Positions 8,727-18,500 of a stretch of DNA of 51,685 nt are shown here, one piece after another. The stretch comes from an uncultured Clostridium sp. GTDB taxonomy: Bacteria > Bacillota > Clostridia > TANB77 > CAG-508. The stretch spans positions 1 through 51,685 of the forward strand of contig CAOKNG010000005.1 in the NCBI GenBank assembly GCA_948470025.1. The letters are read 5' to 3'. The position numbers were made by a program, and so were the translations under genes. A model generated the notes under the pieces. That model had not been told where the DNA came from, did no database searches, and saw nothing but the letters and a program-made list of their open reading frames with translations. How positions within the stretch are numbered: the first letter of the stretch is position 1; each line of letters begins with the position of its first letter.

Positions 8727-11350
8727 TTATATCCATTCACCATACTTCCTAACATACAATTTCTTAACCATACTTGCAATAAAGCAGTATAGGATTGGAA
8801 AGCCTATGATGACAATTAGGTAGATTGGTGCGAAGGGAACAAGTCCTATCCATTTTCCTAAAACAGTAAATGGGACAATTAGTGCAACAATGCTTAAGAG
8901 GATGGAGGTTAGGTAGACTGGTAGTGAGGCATTGCTTTTAACAAATGGGGTTTTTGCGGTTCGGATGATGTGTAGACCAATTAGATTGGAGACAACTCCA
9001 TAGCTAAACCAGATGGTTTGGAAGAGGGCACTTTGGGGAAGTCTTAGCCCAAAGCCAAACCACAAAGAGGCAAATACCATTAGGTCGAAAATGGAGCTAG
9101 TGGGTCCCATGAAGAACATGAAATTTCGTAAGTCTTTTAAATTCCATTTTCTTGGTTTGGTTACATATTCGGCATCCACATTGTCGAAGGGTAGGCTAAG
9201 TTGACCAAAGTCGTATAAAAGACTTTGCACTAATAGCTGGATGGGGGTGATTGGTAAAAAGGGAAGAACAATACTAGCAATTAATACGGACAACACTTCT
9301 CCAAAATTAAAACTAACTGCCATTTTGATGTATTTTAAAAGATTGGCAAAGGTTTTTCTTCCTTCGATGGCTCCATCTAGTAAAACATTTAAGTCTTTTT
9401 CTAATAAAATAATATCAGAGGTTTCTTTGGCAATATCAACTGCAGTATCGACACTAATACCAACATCGGCATTGGTAAGAGAGGGACTATCGTTAATACC
9501 GTCTCCCATATAACCAACCACATTTCCAGCTTCTTTTAATAAACGAACAATTCTTGCTTTCTCAATTGGCGAAAGTTTTACAAAAATATTGGTATCATAT
9601 AGTAATCGAAGAAGGGCGGTATCAGTTAAACGGTTTACTTGGCTACCAGAAACAATATGGGCAGTATTAATTCCTACTTGCTTACAAATACATTTGGTAA
9701 CTTCCTCATTATCACCAGTTAAAACAATCACTCGAATTCCTTTTTCATTTAAAGAATCAATGGCAAGTTTTGCACTTTCTTTTGGAGGGTCTAAAAAGCC
9801 GATAAATCCCATTAATACCATTTTCGATTCATCTTTTACACTAAAATTTGAAATATCTAAAATATCATTTTTCTGGCAAACAGCAATCACACGTAATCCT
9901 TCTAAATTAAGCTGTTTGGTAAAGTTTCGGATGACTTCTTTTTTCTTTGGTGTAAGTTCCGAAACAGAACCATGATCCGAAACAAAACTACAAATGGATA
10001 AAATTTCTTCTACTGCTCCTTTGGTGATTAACTGTGTTTTCGTACCATCCGATACTACAACCGATAAACGCCTTCTTGCAAAATCGAATGGAATTTCGTC
10101 TTGTTTGGTATAGTGATTGGAAATATCGCTTAAATTCATTTCCTTTGCTTTGTCGATAATAGCGTTATCGATATTACCTTTTAATCCAGTTTGAAAATAA
10201 GCGTTTAAGAAAGCGTGTTTTAAAACACCATAATTTTCATTCCCATTTACATCTAAGTATTTTTGTAAAACAATTTCGTCCTTGGTTAAAGTACCTGTTT
10301 TATCGGTACAAAGGATATTCATCGCACCAAAACTTTGGATAGAATCTAACTTTTTTACAATGGTTTTCTTTTTCGACATGCGAATGGCACCTTTGGCAAG
10401 GGAAGAAGACAGAATAACAGGCAGTAATAGTGGGGTAATACCAATCGCAATTGCAACCGAAAAGGTAAAAGTAATTAGAACATCGTGTTTTCCAATGTTA
10501 ATAAAAAAGGTAATGGGAATCATAACAAGCATAAAACGGATAAGTAGTTTACTAATACTCTTAATTCCCTTTTGAAAAGCGGTTTCTGGTTTGCCAGAAC
10601 CGAATGGTTTTAGCAATTTTTCCTAAATAGGTATCATTTGCGGTTTTAATGACTACCCCTTTGGCACTACCGCTAATGACATTAGTTCCCATAAAACAAA
10701 TGGTATCTAAATCGGTAATACTTTTAATTCCTTCTACTGATGTCAGCCCTGAGGTAGAAGATTTTTTAACTGCTTCCGATTCACCAGTCAAAGTAGATTG
10801 CCCCACATGTAAATCTTTTTCTTCAATAATACGAAGGTCGGCAGGAATCATATCACCAGCAGAAAGAAGAATGACATCTCCTGTTACAAGGTCTTTAATA
10901 GGAAGTTGCACTTTTTTATCATCACGTAAAACCGTGCAAGTAGTAGCAACAAGCCCACGAAGTTTCTCGGCCGCTTTGTTAGAGCGGTATTCTTGAATAA
11001 ATTCAAGTAAGGTACTTGTGGCAACTAAAACAAGAATAACCACAATATTGGCATAACTTGGCGTTTCGGCTAAAATAACATCAGTGTATATAAGCACAAG
11101 ACAAATCAGTAATAAAATAACATTAAAAGGACTTAATAAACTTTCTAATAAGTAATGGTACCAATGCTTACGACGAGCTTGTTTTAATTCATTTGGACCA
11201 TTTTTAGAAAGCACCCCATTTGCAAAATCGGTTGTTAAACCAGACCCGTAAAAAATTCATTTTTGCCAAAAACTCCTTTGGTTCTAAAATCGTTTCAACC
11301 CCATATTTTTCACCTAAATTGATTTCTTCCAATTTCAAATTCGTAGCCAT
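8727..11350 (-). CDS. mgtA: MgtA-type Mg2+ transporting P-type ATPase, two CGGN shift sites
   Basis: Reads 11350 to 8727 on the minus strand from MATNLKLEEINLGEKYG, 873 residues after two +1 shifts (E. coli MgtA has about 900). The order is cytoplasmic N-terminus, cation_ATPase_N (LSKNGPNEL), two membrane helices, actuator TLTGES, then SWLLIRF-like helix M3/M4, phosphorylation site CTDKTGTLT, the LNAYFQTGLKGNIDNAI stretch typical of MgtA, hinge GDGINDSPSL and six C-terminal helices. It imports Mg2+ at the cytoplasmic membrane. The frame breaks at 11248 and 10602, each an in-frame CGG. The three pieces alone would not make a pump. No other in-frame CGG is present. The upstream gap (139 bases) is too short for an M-box riboswitch plus promoter, and none was seen. 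Confidence 0.88.
10599..10602 (-). other. CGGT +1 frameshift site (mgtA, second)
   Basis: On the coding strand ACC ATT CGG TTC. Skipping the C gives ACC ATT GGT TCT GGC AAA CCA (TIGSGKP) and continues into the transmembrane and phosphorylation domains. Confidence 0.88.
11245..11248 (-). other. CGGG +1 frameshift site (mgtA, first)
   Basis: On the coding strand TTT TTA CGG GTC. Skipping the C gives TTT TTA GGG TCT GGT TTA ACA ACC (FLGSGLTT), which leads straight into ANGVLSKNGPNEL. Confidence 0.88.
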
Positions 11351-11418
11351 AACATCACTCCAAGAAAAATTCTTTTTCTTACAGTATGTCACAAACATGA
11401 AAAAAACATACCTAATAC

Positions 11419-11447
11419 TTGAAATGTACATAAAATTTAGGTATAAT
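11419..11447 (+). promoter_or_regulatory. Promoter of the unknown gene at 11489
   Basis: TTGAAA (11419-11424), a 17-base spacer and TATAAT (11442-11447). A short hairpin CATGCC/GGCATG (11455-11471) follows in the leader. Confidence 0.7.
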
Positions 11448-11488
11448 AATAAAGCATGCCAAAAAGGCATGGCAGAAAGGAGAACCAA

Positions 11489-11854
11489 ATGACAAACAGT
11501 GTAATAGCAATTGTAGGGGAGGTTGAAATTGAAGTTCATATCGAAAATGAACGGATAGAAAAGGTGATTCGTAGATATAACGGTGAAGCACCACCGAAAG
11601 ACCAAACCTTTATGCGAGGTGAAAGGCGAAGAATTCAAGAAAGTTTAGTGTGGATTTTCAAAGGCGATTATGAAAAATTTAAAGAAATCTTACATAAGAT
11701 TGGAAAAGATGAAACATATTTTGCCTATGGAAAAAAGCGGATGGATGATGAGAAAAAAAGAAGAATCCATAAACTAAACGATTTTGAAGAAAAAACCAAA
11801 AGAAAAAGGATAGCCTTGCAAGAAATGGTTGATAAGTACACTTGGAAAGCCTAG
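11489..11854 (+). CDS. Unknown basic cytoplasmic protein
   Basis: 121 residues, not recognised. It starts MTNSVIAIVGEVEIEVHI, which looks like a beta-rich N-terminus, followed by a helical, strongly basic C-terminal half rich in Lys, Arg and Glu (for example KKRMDDEKKRRIHKL). There is no signal or membrane segment. GAAAGGAGAA precedes the ATG at 11489; an upstream ATG at 11456 lies inside a leader hairpin and is less likely. It has two in-frame CGG codons (11552 and 11738) that must be read as Arg for the frame to stay open, unlike the shift sites elsewhere. It lies between mgtA and dinB and has its own promoter. Confidence 0.7.
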   Translation: MTNSVIAIVGEVEIEVHIENERIEKVIRRYNGEAPPKDQTFMRGERRRIQESLVWIFKGDYEKFKEILHKIGKDETYFAYGKKRMDDEKKRRIHKLNDFEEKTKRKRIALQEMVDKYTWKA

Positions 11855-11914
11855 GTTCGGAAAGTAAGGAAGAGTTTTTATTTTTGACTCTTTCTCTTTC
11901 TTTTTTATTTGTAC

Positions 11915-11943
11915 TTGACATACATAAACATATGTTCTATAAT
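11915..11943 (+). promoter_or_regulatory. Promoter of dinB
   Basis: A perfect consensus: TTGACA (11915-11920), a 17-base spacer and TATAAT (11938-11943), 16 bases before the ATG. A LexA-like palindrome fills the spacer. Confidence 0.88.
11926..11938. promoter_or_regulatory. LexA (SOS) operator in the dinB promoter
   Basis: AAACATATGTTCT closely matches the Firmicutes LexA box CGAACATATGTTCG and lies between the -35 and -10 boxes, where a repressor would block RNA polymerase. This implies DNA-damage induction of the polymerase IV gene. Confidence 0.75.
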
Positions 11944-11958
11944 AAACATGGTGATACT

Positions 11959-13179
11959 ATGGAAAGACAAATTTTACATGTGGATGTAAACAATGCCTTT
12001 TTATCTTGGACAGCGATTGACCGATTGCGTGCAGGGGAAACGCTAGATATTAGGACTATACCAGCAATTATTGGTGGAGATGAAAGTAGTCGTCATGGGG
12101 TGGTGTTAGCCAAAAGCATGAAGGCAAAAGAATTTGGGATTAAAACTGGAGAGCCAATTTATCAGGCTCGAAAGAAATGCCCAAACTTACAAGTATTTGG
12201 GGGAAATTATGCATCCTATCAAAAACATTCTAACGAATTATATGGGTTATTATTAGAATACACAGACCAAATAGAACGCTTTTCCATTGATGAGTGCTTT
12301 TTAGACATGACTTTATTTTTGCCACCAAACGAAACGTTACTCAATAAAGCATATGAAATTAATCGAAGAGTAAGAGAAGAATTAGGCTTTACCGTAAATA
12401 TAGGAGTCGCAAACAACAAACTACTTGCAAAAATGGCATCCGATTTTAAAAAGCCAGATAGAGTACATACCTTATGGAAAGAAGAAATTCCTAATAAAAT
12501 GTGGGTTCTTCCTATTTCAGAACTATTTATGGTAGGAAGAAAAAGTATTCCAAAACTTGCACAAATGGGGATAAAAACCATCGAAGATTTAGCAAAACAA
12601 GATGAAAACATGTTAATAAAACGTTTTGGAAAACATGGAAAAATGATGTGGGAATATGCCAATGGAATTGATCATAGCGAAGTTGTGTATCAGTTAGAAC
12701 AGCCAAAATGTATCGGAAATTCCATTACCCTTCCACAAGATATTTATAATCTGAATCGTCTAAATGAGATATTGCTAGCCTTATCAGAACAAGTTGCTTT
12801 TCGCTTGCGAAAGCACAAATTAAAAGCAAGTGTTATTAGTGTGCAAATAAAAACCAAAGACTTTGCGAGTTTTTCTCATCAAAAAACACTAACTTCTCCA
12901 ACCAATATAACAAAAGAGATTTATGAAACGAGTAAGGAGTTATTAGCAAACCTCCATCAAAATAGAGCGGTTCGATTAATTGGCATACAAACGAGCAAGT
13001 TAGTAGAAAAAGACCAAGGACAATTATCGATTTTTGAAGAACACACAAATCCAAAACAGGAAAAAATAGAAGATGTGATGGAAAATTTGAAAAAGAAATA
13101 TGGATATGGCATTATTACAAGAGCAGGAGAAATGAAAGTAAAAGATATGCTAAATATAAGAGAAGAAAAACACGAATAA
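11959..13179 (+). CDS. dinB: DNA polymerase IV (Y family, error-prone)
   Basis: 406 residues. It begins ILHVDVNNAFLSW, the Y-family metal-binding strand (Asp). It continues with VLAKSMKAKEFGI, IERFSIDECFLDMT (the catalytic SIDE motif), GVANNKLLAKMASDFKKP and the helix-hairpin-helix region VGRKSIPKLAQMGIKTIEDLA, then the little-finger domain. It copies damaged DNA with low fidelity during the SOS response. The ATG at 11959 follows a consensus promoter with a LexA box and sits only 16 bases after the -10 box, so the leader is short. The C-terminal QLSIFEE is close to a beta-clamp binding motif. No in-frame CGG. Confidence 0.93.
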   Translation: MERQILHVDVNNAFLSWTAIDRLRAGETLDIRTIPAIIGGDESSRHGVVLAKSMKAKEFGIKTGEPIYQARKKCPNLQVFGGNYASYQKHSNELYGLLLEYTDQIERFSIDECFLDMTLFLPPNETLLNKAYEINRRVREELGFTVNIGVANNKLLAKMASDFKKPDRVHTLWKEEIPNKMWVLPISELFMVGRKSIPKLAQMGIKTIEDLAKQDENMLIKRFGKHGKMMWEYANGIDHSEVVYQLEQPKCIGNSITLPQDIYNLNRLNEILLALSEQVAFRLRKHKLKASVISVQIKTKDFASFSHQKTLTSPTNITKEIYETSKELLANLHQNRAVRLIGIQTSKLVEKDQGQLSIFEEHTNPKQEKIEDVMENLKKKYGYGIITRAGEMKVKDMLNIREEKHE

Positions 13180-13222
13180 AGTCGAAACTTGTCACAAAAA
13201 AAGGACAGCTTCATATAATATA

Positions 13223-13249
13223 CTATAACGATTGTTAAAGTCGTTATAG
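13223..13249 (+). promoter_or_regulatory. Inverted repeat overlapping the ribosome binding site of the Cys-rich gene
   Basis: A perfect 9-bp inverted repeat, CTATAACGA / TCGTTATAG, with a 9-base spacer. Its right arm ends on the first bases of AGGAGG (13248-13253). It could be an operator just after a TATAAT-like box (13214-13219) or an mRNA hairpin masking the ribosome binding site. Confidence 0.6.
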
Positions 13250-13262
13250 GAGGTGAAATAGA

Positions 13263-13523
13263 ATGGATATGGAACCAAACTGTTATTATGAAGAGCCAAA
13301 ATGTTGCAACAAAACAAAAAGATGTTGTGTTGATTTAACATTAACAATTCTTCTTATTGCCTTTGCCTTCATCTTAGGAATTATTATAGGAGCACTTACT
13401 GGATTATTCGCACTATTAGGACTAGGTGCCTTTGTTGCAATTGCAATTATATTAGTATTATTAATCGTACTAAGAGCAGTTATGCTAATTTGTACTAGAA
13501 AAGACAAGAAATGTTGTAGATAA
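13263..13523 (+). CDS. Small Cys-rich protein with two membrane helices
   Basis: 86 residues, not recognised. A short N-terminal tail contains CYYEEPKCCNKTKRCC. Two hydrophobic helices follow (LTILLIAFAFILGIIIGAL and a Gly/Ala-rich second helix through VLLIVLRAVML), then a C-terminal tail with CTRKDKKCCR. The Cys clusters on both tails suggest metal binding or disulfide formation, both tails being on the same side of the membrane. AGGAGG is nine bases before the ATG. The inverted repeat over the ribosome binding site points to regulation. No partner gene is evident. Confidence 0.75.
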   Translation: MDMEPNCYYEEPKCCNKTKRCCVDLTLTILLIAFAFILGIIIGALTGLFALLGLGAFVAIAIILVLLIVLRAVMLICTRKDKKCCR

Positions 13524-13537
13524 TCATGGCAAAAGAA

Positions 13538-13557
13538 CGTGTATCGCAAGATACACG
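13538..13557 (+). terminator. Hairpin after the Cys-rich gene
   Basis: CGTGTATC / GATACACG with a GCAA tetraloop, a perfect 8-bp stem. No T run follows, so it may be an mRNA-stabilising hairpin or a weak terminator. Confidence 0.5.
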
Positions 13558-13662
13558 GTACATAAGATAAAATGAAAAAAGAAATACAAAAATTCTATCC
13601 AAAACGATTGCAAAAAAATAGGGTTTTATATATAATAAGGAAAAACCAAAGGGGTAAAGAAA

Positions 13663-14506
13663 ATGGAAATAATGGATGGGAAAGAGTTAGCAAAAACAAT
13701 ACGTGCAGAATTGAAAGAAGATGTAGAAAAATTAAAAGTAAAAGGAATTTATCCAAAGCTTGCAGTCATTATGGTAGGAGATGACAAGGCATCAGCGGTA
13801 TATGTTCGTAATAAATCCAAGGCATGTAACGAAGTAGGGGTAGAATATGAGGAATTTTTACTACCAACACAAACAACGATGGACGAGCTTATTCGGATTA
13901 ATTGAAAAATTAAATGCGGATACGAATATTGATGGTATTTTGCTACAAAGTCCAATTCCAAAGCATTTAGATATAGATGAAGCATTTCGTACAATTGATC
14001 CAAAGAAAGACGTAGATGGATTTCATCCGGTGAATGTAGGAAAATTAAGCCTAAACCAAGATTGTTTTATATCGTGTACACCATTTGGCATTATCAAAAT
14101 GCTAGAAACTTATCATGTACCAATTGAAGGAAAACATGCTGTTATTATAGGAAGAAGTAATATTGTAGGAAAACCATTAATCCAATGCCTATTAAATAAA
14201 AATGCAACCGTTACCATTTGCCATTCCAAAACCCAAAACTTAGAAGAAGTAACCAAACAAGCAGATATTTTAATTGCAGCAATTGGAAAACCAGAATTTG
14301 TAACAGCAGGGATGGTAAAAAAAGGGGCAACTGTAATCGATGTTGGTATTAACCGAAAAGAGGATGGGAAATTAGTAGGAGATGTTAATTTTGAAGAAGT
14401 ATCAAAAAAAGCATCATACATAACACCAGTACCAGGTGGAGTAGGACCAATGACAGTTGCAATGCTTATGACAAATGTCGTAAAAGCAGCAAAAAATAGA
14501 GAATAA
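13663..14506 (+). CDS. folD: FolD, methylenetetrahydrofolate dehydrogenase/cyclohydrolase, one CGGA shift site
   Basis: A bifunctional cytoplasmic enzyme of one-carbon metabolism converting methylene-THF to formyl-THF with NADP. With the +1 shift at 13894 it has 280 residues, a normal length. The N-terminal part has [21 protein letters not shown] (YxxxK, catalytic Lys region). The second part has [33 protein letters not shown] (nucleotide-binding) and the end [15 protein letters not shown]. Both pieces are needed: the first ends after DELIRIN and the second has no good start. A normal ribosome would stop after 80 residues, before the NADP-binding domain. The gene is expected to be essential or near so. 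Confidence 0.92.
13894..13897 (+). other. CGGA +1 frameshift site (folD)
   Basis: CTT ATT CGG ATT AAT TGA in the zero frame stops at once. Skipping C13894 gives CTT ATT GGA TTA ATT GAA (LIGLIEKLN), matching the ELLxLIxxLN stretch of FolD. Confidence 0.92.
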
Positions 14507-14523
14507 TTACATATAAAAAAATA

Positions 14524-14569
14524 AAAAAAGTCGATGGGAGCGATTTTTACGCTCTTGTCGACTTTTTTT
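14524..14569 (+). terminator. Terminator between folD and dprA
   Basis: A long hairpin, AAAAAAGTCGA...GAGCG / CGCTC...TCGACTTTTTT, with a T run, ends about 20 bases before the dprA start. A dprA promoter inside it is not evident, so it may also attenuate read-through. Confidence 0.8.
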
Positions 14570-14589
14570 ATTGTATTAGGAGGTATCAT

Positions 14590-15454
14590 ATGAAAGAACA
14601 AGAATATTGGATTTGGTTATCGAGAATAGAAGGATTAGGTCCCATTAAAATGAAAGAATTATTAGAAACATACCATACACTAGAACAAATCTGGAAATTA
14701 ACCAAAGAAGAATTAATGAAAATAAAAGGAATTGGCGAAAAAATGGCAAGCCAAGTATTAAAGCCACAATATAGGCAAAACTTAAAACAATATATGGATT
14801 ATATGAAACAATATGGCATCGGCATAATCACCATATTCGATGAAGATTATCCAGAAAGTTTAAAACATATTTATGATACACCAATCATATTATTTTATAA
14901 GGGGAATCGAGAGTTATTAAAACATCCTGATAAAATTGCCATGATAGGATGTAGAGAATGTAGCAATTATGGAAAAGAGGTTAGCCTTCAATTTGCGTAC
15001 GAATTAGCAAAAAAAGATGTATGCATTGTAAGTGGTATGGCAAAAGGAATTGATGCATATTCTCATATGGGGTGCCTAAAGGCAGGTGGAAAAACGATTG
15101 CTGTTTTAGGAAATGGATTAGACCAGATTTACCCAAAAGAAAATACATTACTATATCAGCAAATTCTACAAACAGGAGGATTAATTTTATCTGAATACAT
15201 TATTGGTACCAAACCAACCAAACTAAACTTTCCAGCAAGAAACCGCATTATTAGCGGATTATCAAAAGGTATTATTGTAGTAGAAGCAAAAGAAAAAAGC
15301 GGAACCCTAAATACAGTCGATTTTGCCCTAGACCAAGGCAAAGACGTATTTGTTGTACCACGGCAATATTACAAGTGCAAATTCGTATGGAACCAATGAA
15401 TTAATGAAACAAGGAGCAAAATGTATTACGTGTGTAGAGGATATATTTCATTAA
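14590..15454 (+). CDS. dprA: DprA/Smf DNA-processing protein, one CGGC shift site
   Basis: 287 residues after a +1 shift at 15361. An N-terminal helix-hairpin-helix/SAM-like region (IEGLGPIKMKELLETY, IKGIGEKMA) precedes the Rossmann-like DprA domain: IAMIGCRECSNYGKE, VSGMAKGIDAYSHMGCL, TIAVLGNGLDQIYPKEN, LSEYIIGTKPTKLNFPARNRIISGLSKG, VVEAKEKSGTLNT. The shift is needed for the conserved end VPGNITSANSYGTNELM...GAKCI. DprA loads RecA on incoming single-stranded DNA in transformation; in non-competent bacteria its role is unclear. No C-terminal winged helix is present. AGGAGG stands five bases before the ATG. Confidence 0.92.
15361..15364 (+). other. CGGC +1 frameshift site (dprA)
   Basis: GTA CCA CGG CAA in the zero frame. 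Skipping C15361 gives GTA CCA GGC AAT ATT (VPGNI), the conserved VPG of DprA. Confidence 0.92.
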
Positions 15455-15582
15455 AAATTTCTTAAAACCCTTTATCTTTTTTTAATAATGTAATATAATT
15501 GTCATATGTATTTTTATAGCGTAAGATAAAATAAGAAGAAAAGAAGCACAGATGATAGAATTACAAAGGAGGATATCATTTC

Positions 15583-18500
15583 ATGGGGAATAAAAAAGGT
15601 AATAAAAAATCATCAAAAAAAGATGATACAAAAGTAGTAAAACCAGTACAAGACAATAAAAAGGATAAGCCATCTGTTACAGACGAGACCAAAGTAATGA
15701 AGCCAGCACAAGATAAAAATAAAAAGAAATCAACTGTTACAGATGAAACTAAAGTGATGAAACCGGCACAAGACAAGAATAAAAAGAAATCAGCTGTTGC
15801 AGATGAAACTAAAGTAATGAAAACAGTACAGGGAAACCCTACTAAAGATACGTTAAAATCTGATATGGAAAAAACAAAAGTGATGAAGGCAGTAGAAGAG
15901 CAAACGAAAAAAATTGAGAATGATGAGGAAACGAAAAAGATGAAAAAAGAAAAGAAAAAGGCAAAGAAAGCCAAGAATAAGAAAAAACATAGAGCTTTGA
16001 AGATTATCTTAAAAATCATCATTGCATTAGTAGTAATAGGATGTATTATTGGTGCAGGTGTATTTGCAGGTTTATTCTTTGGACTATTTGGCGATGAATT
16101 TAAAATTAGTGTTAGTGACCTAAATATTAACATAGAAAATAGTGTGTTAATGGACTTAAATGGAAACATACTTGCTACACTAAATGGAGACGAAAATAGA
16201 GAAGTTATTTTGCTATCTGAAATGGGGGAATATTTACCAAATGCATTTATTGCTATTGAAGATAAGCGTTTTTATGACCATAGTGGTGTAGATATTAAAA
16301 GAACAATTGGTGCGACAGTCAACTATTTATTAAAAAATTCTAGTTATGGAGGAAGTACCATTACTCAACAATTAATTAAAAATGCAACAGGAGAAAATGA
16401 CAAAACCTCTATGAGAAAAGTAAAAGAAATTGCAAAAGCATTCCAAATTGAACGAGAAATGTCAAAGCAACAAATTTTGGAATCGTATTTAAATACCATT
16501 CCTCTTGGAGGAGGAGCAAAAAATGTATATGGTGTACAAGTAGCAGCAAATTACTATTTTAATAAACAACCAGCAGAATTAAGCCTTGCACAATGTGCCT
16601 ATATTGCAGGAATTAACCATTCTCCAAACTTATACAACCCATTCAAAGAAACACCAAATATGGAGAAAATTAATAATCGTACCAAAACAGTATTAAATGA
16701 AATGAAAGACCAAGGAAAAATAAACCAAGAACAATATGATGTAGCAATTGCAGAAGTGGAAGCAGGCCTTGCTTTCGAAGAAGGAAATATTACAAGTTAT
16801 AATTCTTTAACACAACATGAAGAAGAGGCTGTAAAACAAGTAGCAACTCAATATGCCGCGGAGCATAATATAGAATATAAATTAGCAGAACAACGAATTA
16901 AAAGTAGTGGGTATAAAATTTATATTACCGAAAATAAAGATATTCAAAATATATTAGATGAAACCTATACTAATAGTACAGATTGGATTAAAACCAAAAC
17001 AATTACAGAAACCAATGAGAATGGTGAAAAAGAAAAGAAAGAAATACAACTACAATCTGGTATGGCTATTATTGACCATAAAACAGGATATGTTGTAGCA
17101 ATTAGAGGTGTCATAGGAGAAAAAACACCTTGGGGTAATAATAGAGCAATGATTGCAGGACATCAACCAGGTTCTTCTATAAAACCAATTGCCGTAATTG
17201 CACCATCAATACAAGAAGGACTAATTAATACAGGAACGGTAGTGGATGATACACCAGTAAAATATGGTTCTTATGCACCTAGAAACTCTGGTGGTGGCTA
17301 TACAGGACTTATGAATATTCGTTCAATACTAAGAGTTTCAAGAAACATACCAGAAGTAAAAATGATGCAAAAATTAACACCAGCAAAATCAATGGAATAT
17401 TTAAGAAATATGGGAATTACTTCATTATCAGAAGGAGATGAAGGGCTTGCATTAGCGCTAGGAGGAGTAGGTAATGGAATAAGTCCATTAGAAATGGCAG
17501 GAGCCTATGCAACTATTGCGAATAATGGTGTATACCAAGAGCCAACTTTCTATACAAGAGTAGAAGATGGAAATGGAAATCTAATCATGGAAAAACAACA
17601 AGAAAAACATCGTGTATTATCGGAAGAAAATGCATGGCTTATACAATCATTATTAACAGAACCAACAGGAACTGGATTAACAGGTTCTGAGGGGGCAACA
17701 GGAACAAGAGCGAGAGTTACCAATATGCAAACCTGTGGAAAAACAGGAACTACCAATGACACAACAGCTACATGGTTTTGCGGATTTACTCCATATTATA
17801 CAGCTACTATGTATTTTGGATTTGATAAAGCAAATGAAGGAAATAGTAAATATGTACCAGGAAGTGGTACCGTATCTTCTCGTTGGGGAAGCATTATGAA
17901 CAAAATTCACAGTGGTTTAGAAGCAGCAAAATTTGAAAAACCAAGTAGTATTATAACAGCAAGAATATGTAGAGATTCGGGATTATTAGCTAGTGAGAAT
18001 TGCGAACATGACCCAAGAGGTTCAAGAATTTATAGTGAATATTTTGTAAAGGGAACAACACCAAAAGATGCTTGTACAACGCATGTAAAATTAAGAATTT
18101 GTAAAGAAACAGGAACCATCGCAAATGAATTCTGTACCGATGTTGAAGAAAGAGTATATATTACAAGGGCAAATAGCACAGAAAACACATCGTGGCAATC
18201 TGCTTCAGATGCACAGTATATGGCACCAACCGAAACCTGTACAACACATACCAAAAAACCAGATACTGAAAAACCAGTTATCACAGTAAAAGATACAAAA
18301 GACACCATTGAATTAGAATTAAATGCGAAATTTGCAATTCCACAAGCAACTGCAGTTGATAATATTGATGGAGATATTAGTAAAAATATCAAAATAGAAA
18401 TTAAAAAAGATGGTAAAGTTGTGGATAAAGTAGATACTTCAAAAGCAGGAGTGTACACGATTACCTATTCGGTAGAAGATGCGGCAAAAAATAAACAGAC

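Noticed and set aside
10282-10996. Plus-strand open frames across mgtA
   Set aside because: They are shadows; the minus-strand product has all P-type ATPase motifs.
11351-11488. M-box riboswitch before mgtA
   Set aside because: The gap is only about 140 bases, contains a promoter for the opposite gene and shows no suitable multi-stem fold.
13572-13784. Open frame starting in the folD leader
   Set aside because: It has no plausible ribosome binding site, is out of frame with folD and its product is only a Lys/Arg-rich string.
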